Shown: piece by piece, positions 55,189 through 62,294 of the stretch
How the letters are laid out: each line of letters begins with the position of its first letter
How positions within the stretch are numbered: the first letter of the stretch is position 1
Source: a virus
Length of the DNA: 62,294 nt
Reading direction: 5' to 3' (one strand)
IMG/VR virus record: IMGVR_UViG_3300003323_000251
Coordinates: 1-62,294 of that record
The notes under the pieces: generated by a model
Database searches by the model: none
Told to the model about the DNA's origin: nothing
What the model saw: only the letters and a program-made list of their open reading frames with translations
Translations under genes and position numbers: made by a program

Positions 55189-58100
55189 GCGCGAATATCT
55201 TTCAAGACCCGACCACTGGCGACTGGTATAGCGGACCCGCCAGGGACACCTCCCCGTTCAATAGCGACGAAGAAGAACAGCTGCGCTCGCGCGGCATCGT
55301 GCGCGATCCGCACAGCGGCGACTTCTTCCAGGTCCCGCAGTCCTCCATCCCCCACTGGCGTAAGCCCGAGCCGATCATGGCGCCCCAAGCGCCGGCAGAG
55401 CCGACCCTGGAGGAAGGGGTGGGCCTGGCTGATTACGCCAGATCGGTGATGGCTGGCGGCGCCCAGATCGGGCAGGCCGCCGGGTGGTTGCTGAAGCAGG
55501 CGGGCGCTGAGGATATCGGCGGCGCCATCGAGACGCTGGGCAAGGATGCGGTGGATTACTGGAACGAGGGGCTGTCCGATGCCGCAAAAGACGCGCTATC
55601 GCGGGAGTTCGTCCGCAAGAATGAGGCGGGCGACTGGGAGTGGGGCGACGCGAACCTGCACACCGTGGGGCTATTCGGCGCCCAGTCCCTGCTGGGCACC
55701 ATGGCTGGAGCCGGTGCTGGCGCAGGTATCACCAAGGTGTTGCAGACGTTCGCCAATCCTGTCGGGCGTGCGGCATTGCTTCAGGCCGCTCAGATGGGGA
55801 CCCGAGCGGAGGCCGCACTAGCAGGAGGCGAGTCCAGCGCGGCGGTAATCCAGGCCGCCGAACGCGGACGCGAGGCGATCAAGAAGCTGGCGCTAGTGGA
55901 CAAGGTGATCGGCACTGCGGGCTTCGCTGCCGGTGAGGGCATTGTGGGCGGCGCCTCCGCTGGCGTGAACGTGTACGACCGGGTCATGACGATGGATCCG
56001 GCAAAGATCCAAGAGAACCCCCGCTACCGCCAGGTGTACGAATCGACTGACGACTCCATGCCCGAGCTGGAGCGCCATCAGTATGCTGCAGAGACGGTCG
56101 CGCGCGAGGCGTCCACCCTTGCCGGTTTGCAGTCTGGTCTCACCACCGCGCTGCTGGGTGGACCAATGGGCGCGTACTTCGGGTCCATGTTCGGCAAGTC
56201 CGCGATCGGCAAGCTGGCCCAGTCCCGGGCCGCCAGAGCGGCCACAGGTGCCGCTGGTGAAGCCGCGCAGGAATTCGCCCAGGGTGCCGCGGAGCAGGCG
56301 ATCAGCAACGTGCAGGTGCGCGACGCTGGCGACACCGACGTGGGCGTGTGGGATGACGTACTGAATCAGGCGCTGGGTGGCGCGCTGGCAGGCGCTCCCG
56401 CGGGTGGTGCCCTAGGCGCATTCGAATCCGAGCCGATGCACAACCTCCCGTCAATCGAGGAGTTGCAGCAGCGGGTCAAACCACCACAGGAAACACTGGC
56501 GCTGCCGGCGCCTCGGCCCGAGGCAGATTTCACCGTGGGCCCGAACGGCGAGACGATCCCGCGCGGCCAGACCCGACCTGATCAGCTGGCGCTCCCGGCT
56601 CCAGGCGCCCATGCGGACTTCACGGTCACCAGCGAGGGCGAGACGATCCCGCGAGGCGAGGAGCGCAGTACCCCGCCCGATCCCATGCAGCAGTGGGCAC
56701 GGGATTCTCGGGCCATGCGGGCCGAGATCAACGCTAACCAGGAGGCTCGCCGGCAGCAGGAAGCGCAGACGCTAGGACCATCGCCCGAGTCGCGACTGAA
56801 GCCGGAAACAGTCGAGCGAATGAAAGCGGCGGCTACTGAGGCAGTACAGGCCGGCGTCGATCGCGAGGCGGTGCTGGAGATAGTGCGCACGGCGGCATCC
56901 GGGAAGATCGCGCCGGTGGCCGCAATGCGACGCATGACCCAGTTGCGCACCGAGGTCAGCAGTCGCCAGGCATTGCCCGCCCCCCGATCAGCCAGTGCAT
57001 TCGAGGTGTCACCCACCGGTGAGGCCCGCCAGCTGACCGAAGCAGAAGCGCGCCAGGCCAACGATCGCGTGGCCGCTGCCAATCAGGCCAAGGTCGAGAT
57101 GGGCACGGCCCCGGTGAAGGCGCCGGGCCTGGGAGGAAAGCGCGAGCAGATCGCTACCCGTGCCTGGAAAGAGCAAAGCCTGCGCCGTGTGGAGACCGCA
57201 GCCGAAGAAGCGATCAATGCTGGCGTTCCCCAGGAAGTGGCGGATGGAGTTCTGACCCGTCTCGACAAGGGCGAGGTGGCGCCACTGGTCGCGGCCCGAC
57301 AGCTGAAACAATTACAGAATGCCCAAGTCCAACAGGCCCAGACCCAGGTCCAGACCGAGGAACCGCGAGCGCCGGAGCCGGAAGCCGAGCCAATCGCCGG
57401 GGCCGCGCCAGCCGCCGATGTTCCACGGGAAACTCTTGCACCTGCGCCGCAGGTAGAGGACGTAAATCTCGGAACTGCGAAAACTTCTGAATCCGACGAG
57501 GCCAGGCCGAAGCCGCTGATGAAGCGCGGCAAGCAGACCGAACAGCGGCTTGGCCTGCTGCCCCGGGACATGCGGGAGGAATTGTTCGGAATTCACGCCA
57601 ACTTCAATGACCCGGAGGCGACGCAGGCGGACTTCAACCTGAAGAAGGTGCCGCGTCGGTCGCTGCGCATCGACAACATCGATGGGCTGATGGACATCCC
57701 TGAAGCACAGCTGGAGCGCTACAGCAAAGACCCGAGCAAGATGCCGCCGGTTGTGATCGCCGATGGCCGACTTGTCGACGGCCAGCACCGTATTGCGCGA
57801 GCCAAGCAGCAAGGCATCACCGAGCTGGATGCTATCGACATGACTGGCCTAATTGATACAAACGAGGCCGGCTACATCACCGAATTGCCGCAGGATCAAG
57901 CACCTGCAGGTGGACTAAAAAATGAGGGGGATAAAGGAACTAGCCCGCCTACTACGCCGAAGCGTGAAAAGCTCTACCGCGGCAAAGGCGGCGACTCAGG
58001 ACAGGCGCGCTACTTCAGCACCGACAGGGAGTTCGCGCGAAACTTCACCCGCTCTGGCCAGGACAGCGAGATCGAGGAGCGGGACATAGACCCCGCTGAA

Positions 58101-61100
58101 ATCTACGAAGCGAAGGAGTTGCCATTCGCGGGGGACGAGGGCGCAATGGACGCCGCGATCGCCGCCGCGAAGGCCGGAGGATTCAAGGCGCTTAGGGTGG
58201 ATGAAGGCGAGGGGCAGCCGCGCAGCGTGTTCATGCTGGACGACGCATCACCGGCGCGCCGTAAGCAGGGTTCGCGCCCAGCCAGCACTAGCGCGGCAAG
58301 CGCCGTACAGAAAGAACTGAAGGATTTCCTGGCCGCAGTCTCACCGCTGGTCGACACCCAGGTGTGGGAGACAGCGCAGCAGTTCCAGGAAGCCACTGGC
58401 ATCACCGCCGATGGATCCGTGAAAGGCGTCTGGGAACAAGGGACCAATCGGGTCCACCTGATCGCCGAGAACCTGGGCAAAGGCGAGGCATTGAAGACGG
58501 CCGTGCATGAGGTGTTCGGCCACCTGGCGATCGAGCGTTTCCCTGCCGGCGAACGGGCCATTCAATCGGTGCGCCAGCAGATCGAGGCGGGCGCCGCATG
58601 GACCAAGCCCTACGTGGACGAGATCGCGCCGCTGTACGGCAATATCACCAGCGACGAGATGGCCCGTGAGGTCATCGCCCTCATGGCAGAGAAGGGCGAA
58701 AAGAACGGGATCATGTCCAAGCTGATCGCCGGCCTGCGCGGGTTCCTGCGCAAGATGGGCGTGGACATCGACTGGACGGAGGCCGAGCTGCGCGAGCTGA
58801 TTGCCCGCTCTGCACGCGCGCTCAAGCAGGAGGCGATCAAGGCGCGACCGAAGCTGGCGAAACTGACCCCGGCATCATCCGACCAGGACATTCTGGAGGC
58901 GATCGAGGAGCAGTTCCCGGCCAACGTCGTGGCACTTGATGCATACGTTGCGTTACGTGCCGCGCGCGATCGAGCCACTGGCGAGCAGGCCGCCGAGCTG
59001 GACGCCGAGATCGCCTCAATGGAGGGGGCAAAACAGGAAGGCGACACTACGCTGCGCCTAAAGAAGCCGCTACGTAGCGCTGGCGAGCCCACCATTGAGC
59101 TGGACCGGAAGCGCTATCCGATCCGCGACGCGAACGGGAAGCTGGTCGCCGAGACGCCCGAGCAACAGCGCAATTTCTGGCGGTGGTTCCGGGGCAGCAA
59201 AGTGGCGGACGCCAGGGGCCGTCCCCTGCGTGTATTTCACGGGACCCTGTCCGAAAACATTGAGGGATTCAAACCAGGAGACGATGGAGCCGGATGGTTT
59301 GCTGTCGATCCCGAGGTGGCGGACATTTTCGCCCAGTCATCGCGTGATTCGACTGTATACCCCGTCTATCTGGCGCTGACCAATCCGCTGGATACGCGAA
59401 CCCCTGCCGGCAAGGAAACGTTGCACAAGCTGGTGGACTTCGACGCGGCCGCCACTATCGCCGAGCAACTGGCGCCGCACGGCTACGACGGCATGATTGC
59501 CGAGGAATTCCCCGGCAAGACGACTTACCTGGCCTTCCGGCCGGAGCAGATTAAATCCGCCATCGGAAACCGGGGTACGTTCGATGCCAAGGACCCGCGC
59601 ATCCTGTTCCGTAAGGGCGCGGCAGCGGCCGACCCCAAGGTCCAGGCGATCCTGGACCGCGTGATGGTGAAGCCGCCCGAGGCCATGACCATGCGCGATC
59701 GAGCGCGCGAGCTGTGGCAGAAGATCACAAACACCAGCGCGCTTGAGCTGAAGCAGGGTTTCATCGATTCCTTCGCATCGATCGAGGCGCTGGAGCGCAA
59801 CGCCAACAACGGCGCGCTGCGCGATGCCGCGGACAGCGCGTACAAGGCCGCTCTAGCCACGAAGAACCTGTCCAGCGTCATGGCGGGGGTGATGCTCAAA
59901 GGCGTGCCACAGTTCAAGAACGGCGCCTACCAGCCCGCTCCGGGCCGCAAGGGGATCATCGACATCTTCGATCCGCTGACCAAGCATAAGGACGGGAACC
60001 TGCTGTCCCAGTGGGAGGGCTACGCAGCCGCCCGCCGAGCGTCCCGACTGATCAAGGAGAAGAACGTCGATGGCAGCAGCCGCGAGAATCTGTTCACGCA
60101 GGAAGAGATCGACACGTTGCTGACCCTGGAGAAGAAGTATCCAGAGTTCGCCAAGGTTTTCGACGAGTGGCAGGTGTTCAACAAGCAGGTGTTGGACCTG
60201 GCCCAGGAAGCCGGGATCGTGGATCCCGAGACCCGCGTGCTGTGGGAGCGCAATGATTACGTGCCCTTCTACCGTGTAGCCGAGGAGCTGGGCGACAAGT
60301 CCAAGGGCCCGAGCACCGGCGGCGGCCTGGCGAATCAGCGTTCCGGTATCCGACAGCTGAAGGGCGGCGAGGCCCAGCTGGGCAACGTGTTCGAAAACAT
60401 GATGATGAACACCGCCCACCTGATTGACGCCAGTTTCAAAAACCGAGCGATGCAGCGGATCGTGGAGCTGGGCACCGGGACTGCGATGGAGAAGGTGGAC
60501 CTGGACTGGGAGGCCGTGAAGTTCAACGACGCCCAGCTGGCGAGTGCCCTGCGCAAGGCGGGAATCGAGGTCGATTCGATGAACAAGGCCCAGCGCGAGC
60601 ACTGGTCCACCCTGTTCCGTCGAATTGCTCCGAAGGGTCCGAACATCGCCAGCGTGATGGTCAACGGCAAGCCCGAGTATTACGAGGTCACCGATCCGCT
60701 GGTGCTTCAGTCGATCGCCGGCCTGGGTTACGACAACTTCGCCGATGTGTTCGGCCTGTTCCGCGGCTCGAAGAAGCTGCTGACCGGCGCCATCACGGCG
60801 GACCCCGCGTTCATGATGGCCAACTTCGTGCGCGACACCCTGTCCAACTGGGTGATCAGCGACGCTTCCACCAAGCCGATGATCGACGCGGTCAAGGCGT
60901 TGAAGGCCACGCTGAAGGACGACCCAGACCTGGTGCAGTTGATGATGGCGGGCGCCGGCGGCGGCGGTTTCTACGACAGCGCGCCGGAGGACATTCGCAA
61001 GCTGATCGCCAGCCGCGTTCCGCCGAATCAGCAGAGCGCGTTCCTGGATTCGGTGGTCGGACCGAAGAACATCTGGCGGCTGTGGCGCAAGATTGGAGCC

Positions 61101-62282
61101 GCAACCGAAAACGCCAACCGTATCGCCACCTTCCGGGCGGTACTGGATGCCGGCGGCACAGTGGCTGAGGCGGCCTACCAGGCGCGGGATGTTCTCAACT
61201 TCGGCATGGCCGGCAACTTCGGCGCAATGCGCTGGCTGACACAGTCGGTGCCCTTCCTGAATGCCCGCGTCCAGGGTCTTTATCGCCTGTACCGCGGCGC
61301 TCGCGACAACAAGCGGGCATTCTTCACGAAGGGCCTGATGCTGACCGCGGCGACGATGGCGCTGGCGCTCACCAACGAGGACGACGATCGTTACGAGGAG
61401 CTGCCGGAGTGGGACAAGGACACGTACTGGCACCTGTTCCTGGGCGATGAGCATTACCGCATCCCGAAGCCCTTCGAGATCGGCGCGTTGTTCAGCACCA
61501 TCCCGGAGCGCATGTACCGTACAGCGGCCGGGCGGGATTCTTCACGCATCCTCGGCGAGCGGATGTTCCAGATGTTCAGCGACACCTTCGCATTCAACCC
61601 GGTGCCGCAGTTGGTCAAGCCGATCATCGAGCAGTACGCCAATCGATCGATGTTCACCGGATCACCGATCGTCGGCATGGCCGAGCAGCCGTTGCAGCCC
61701 GAGGCGCAATTCACGCCCTGGACCAGCGAGACCATGCAAGAGCTGGCGAAGGCGATGCCGGATTTCGCGCCAGCCTGGCTGCGTTCGCCGAAGCGATTGG
61801 AGGCAGCATTGCGCGCCTACACGGGCGCGATCGGCATGTACATCCTGGGTGCCTCCGACCAGGTGGTGCGCACCGCCCTGGGCTACCCGGAGGAGCCGCA
61901 GCGCAAGCTGTACGATCTGCCGGTGGTCAGCCGATTCTGGAAGGATCCAGACCCGCGGCACACCAAGTACGCGGACGAGCTGTATTCGATGATGGACGAG
62001 GCGAACGCCATCTCCAGCACCGTGAATCGGTACACCAGGGAACGGCGGTTCGAGGAGGCGGCCGAGCTGCGCACCGCGAACAAGGACAAGCTGGCTGTGC
62101 GCGTGCGTCTGAATCGCCTGGGCACACAGGTCCGCAACGTCAACAACCAGATTCGACTGATTCAGCTGGATCGGAACATGGACGCGGCGACCAAGCGCAC
62201 CCGGATCGATGCGCTGGTGGATCGCAAGAACGACATCACGCGAGAGGTCGCCAGGTACAGCGATATCTTAAGGGCCGGCTAG
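55185..62282 (+). CDS. giant polyvalent virion protein (ParB-like, ART-like, HExxGH and LPD38-type domains)
   Basis: A 2365-residue protein that starts at GTG 55185 overlapping the previous stop. Visible parts in order: small N-terminal domain; glycine-rich hydrophobic segments near 160-190 and 315-340; repeated linker; ParB/sulfiredoxin-like segment at 853-876 (ADGRLVDGQHRIARAKQQG); ADP-ribosyltransferase-like block at about 929-1019 (LYRGKGGDSGQARYFSTD); HEVFGH at 1108-1113, a possible metallopeptidase; a second ART-type block at about 1347-1476 (VFHGTLSENIEGFKPGDDG, FRPEQIKSAIGNRGTF); and an LPD38-like C-terminus from about 1500. Such polyvalent proteins are thought to enter the host with DNA and disarm defences. 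Confidence 0.82.
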   Translation: MSANIFQDPTTGDWYSGPARDTSPFNSDEEEQLRSRGIVRDPHSGDFFQVPQSSIPHWRKPEPIMAPQAPAEPTLEEGVGLADYARSVMAGGAQIGQAAGWLLKQAGAEDIGGAIETLGKDAVDYWNEGLSDAAKDALSREFVRKNEAGDWEWGDANLHTVGLFGAQSLLGTMAGAGAGAGITKVLQTFANPVGRAALLQAAQMGTRAEAALAGGESSAAVIQAAERGREAIKKLALVDKVIGTAGFAAGEGIVGGASAGVNVYDRVMTMDPAKIQENPRYRQVYESTDDSMPELERHQYAAETVAREASTLAGLQSGLTTALLGGPMGAYFGSMFGKSAIGKLAQSRAARAATGAAGEAAQEFAQGAAEQAISNVQVRDAGDTDVGVWDDVLNQALGGALAGAPAGGALGAFESEPMHNLPSIEELQQRVKPPQETLALPAPRPEADFTVGPNGETIPRGQTRPDQLALPAPGAHADFTVTSEGETIPRGEERSTPPDPMQQWARDSRAMRAEINANQEARRQQEAQTLGPSPESRLKPETVERMKAAATEAVQAGVDREAVLEIVRTAASGKIAPVAAMRRMTQLRTEVSSRQALPAPRSASAFEVSPTGEARQLTEAEARQANDRVAAANQAKVEMGTAPVKAPGLGGKREQIATRAWKEQSLRRVETAAEEAINAGVPQEVADGVLTRLDKGEVAPLVAARQLKQLQNAQVQQAQTQVQTEEPRAPEPEAEPIAGAAPAADVPRETLAPAPQVEDVNLGTAKTSESDEARPKPLMKRGKQTEQRLGLLPRDMREELFGIHANFNDPEATQADFNLKKVPRRSLRIDNIDGLMDIPEAQLERYSKDPSKMPPVVIADGRLVDGQHRIARAKQQGITELDAIDMTGLIDTNEAGYITELPQDQAPAGGLKNEGDKGTSPPTTPKREKLYRGKGGDSGQARYFSTDREFARNFTRSGQDSEIEERDIDPAEIYEAKELPFAGDEGAMDAAIAAAKAGGFKALRVDEGEGQPRSVFMLDDASPARRKQGSRPASTSAASAVQKELKDFLAAVSPLVDTQVWETAQQFQEATGITADGSVKGVWEQGTNRVHLIAENLGKGEALKTAVHEVFGHLAIERFPAGERAIQSVRQQIEAGAAWTKPYVDEIAPLYGNITSDEMAREVIALMAEKGEKNGIMSKLIAGLRGFLRKMGVDIDWTEAELRELIARSARALKQEAIKARPKLAKLTPASSDQDILEAIEEQFPANVVALDAYVALRAARDRATGEQAAELDAEIASMEGAKQEGDTTLRLKKPLRSAGEPTIELDRKRYPIRDANGKLVAETPEQQRNFWRWFRGSKVADARGRPLRVFHGTLSENIEGFKPGDDGAGWFAVDPEVADIFAQSSRDSTVYPVYLALTNPLDTRTPAGKETLHKLVDFDAAATIAEQLAPHGYDGMIAEEFPGKTTYLAFRPEQIKSAIGNRGTFDAKDPRILFRKGAAAADPKVQAILDRVMVKPPEAMTMRDRARELWQKITNTSALELKQGFIDSFASIEALERNANNGALRDAADSAYKAALATKNLSSVMAGVMLKGVPQFKNGAYQPAPGRKGIIDIFDPLTKHKDGNLLSQWEGYAAARRASRLIKEKNVDGSSRENLFTQEEIDTLLTLEKKYPEFAKVFDEWQVFNKQVLDLAQEAGIVDPETRVLWERNDYVPFYRVAEELGDKSKGPSTGGGLANQRSGIRQLKGGEAQLGNVFENMMMNTAHLIDASFKNRAMQRIVELGTGTAMEKVDLDWEAVKFNDAQLASALRKAGIEVDSMNKAQREHWSTLFRRIAPKGPNIASVMVNGKPEYYEVTDPLVLQSIAGLGYDNFADVFGLFRGSKKLLTGAITADPAFMMANFVRDTLSNWVISDASTKPMIDAVKALKATLKDDPDLVQLMMAGAGGGGFYDSAPEDIRKLIASRVPPNQQSAFLDSVVGPKNIWRLWRKIGAATENANRIATFRAVLDAGGTVAEAAYQARDVLNFGMAGNFGAMRWLTQSVPFLNARVQGLYRLYRGARDNKRAFFTKGLMLTAATMALALTNEDDDRYEELPEWDKDTYWHLFLGDEHYRIPKPFEIGALFSTIPERMYRTAAGRDSSRILGERMFQMFSDTFAFNPVPQLVKPIIEQYANRSMFTGSPIVGMAEQPLQPEAQFTPWTSETMQELAKAMPDFAPAWLRSPKRLEAALRAYTGAIGMYILGASDQVVRTALGYPEEPQRKLYDLPVVSRFWKDPDPRHTKYADELYSMMDEANAISSTVNRYTRERRFEEAAELRTANKDKLAVRVRLNRLGTQVRNVNNQIRLIQLDRNMDAATKRTRIDALVDRKNDITREVARYSDILRAG

Positions 62283-62294
62283 TCACCGGCCCTT
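62270..62294. terminator. hairpin at the right end, continuous with the left end
   Basis: AAGGGCCGG (62270-62278) pairs with CCGGCCCTT (62286-62294) around CTAGTCA. The last 9 bases repeat as the first 9 of the window, where TGTCTTT follows. If the ends join, this becomes a terminator with a U-rich tail between the converging polyvalent gene and the leftward operon. Confidence 0.65.

Noticed and set aside
59853-61454. A 533-codon minus-strand frame inside the polyvalent protein gene
   Set aside because: Composition of a shadow frame (His, Leu, Val, Gln-rich), no ribosome site, and the plus-strand frame has clear domain motifs.
1-62294. CRISPR array, insertion sequence or integrase
   Set aside because: I saw no regularly spaced identical repeats with unique spacers, no transposase and no tyrosine or serine recombinase motif in the products examined.

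Overview
The window reads as a complete, or nearly complete, genome of a tailed double-stranded DNA phage of about 62 kb and high GC. Genes are packed end to end with many ATGA or TGATG overlaps. There is a full head and packaging set but no sheath, tape-measure or long-tail genes, so a short-tailed (podovirus-like) particle is the best guess. A nested Rz/Rz1 spanin pair shows that the host is Gram-negative. I cannot name the host; a high-GC proteobacterium fits. I see no integrase, DNA polymerase or RNA polymerase gene.

Layout. (1) Positions 14-4338, leftward: a recombination operon with a RecT annealase, a YqaJ-type exonuclease, a coiled-coil partner, a membrane-anchored SprT-like protease and two unknowns. 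(2) 4.34-4.45 kb: a divergent control region. (3) 4.45-11.4 kb, rightward: early DNA metabolism with a Cro-like regulator, an O-like initiator carrying a candidate origin, a DnaB-like ATPase, a DnaQ-type exonuclease, a Ref/HNH-like nuclease and a RusA resolvase. (4) 11.4-11.9 kb: two tiny leftward genes and a second divergent control region, then a DUF932 protein. (5) 13-24.6 kb: accessory genes, including the small terminase subunit, an ECF-type sigma factor, a TatA-like protein, a twin-arginine signal protein, many tiny membrane proteins and many zinc-ribbon proteins. (6) 24.7-26.5 kb: tRNA-Asp, a malformed tRNA-like element and the large terminase. (7) 26.5-29 kb: small regulators. (8) 29-36 kb: a secreted fibronectin-type protein, a beta-helix tailspike and small structural proteins. 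(9) 36-46 kb: portal, scaffold-like protein, major capsid, tail adaptor and a P22 gp10-like tail protein. (10) 46-48.7 kb: tail fibre, two collagen-like proteins and a 2-oxoglutarate/Fe(II) hydroxylase. (11) 48.7-50.5 kb: lysis genes. (12) 50.6-62.3 kb: ejection-type proteins, ending in a 2365-residue polyvalent protein.

Three things stand out. First, a phage TatA-like protein lies two genes upstream of a protein with a near-perfect twin-arginine signal, which suggests phage use of the Tat export path. Second, two collagen-like tail proteins sit directly before a prolyl-hydroxylase-like enzyme. Third, six 17-bp palindromes of the form CGCATA-N5-TATGCG lie only between genes and look like operators of one regulon. 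The initiator gene also carries six 10-bp-phased iterons followed by an A-rich tract, a lambda-like origin layout.

All functional calls rest on reading motifs by eye; no database search was possible.
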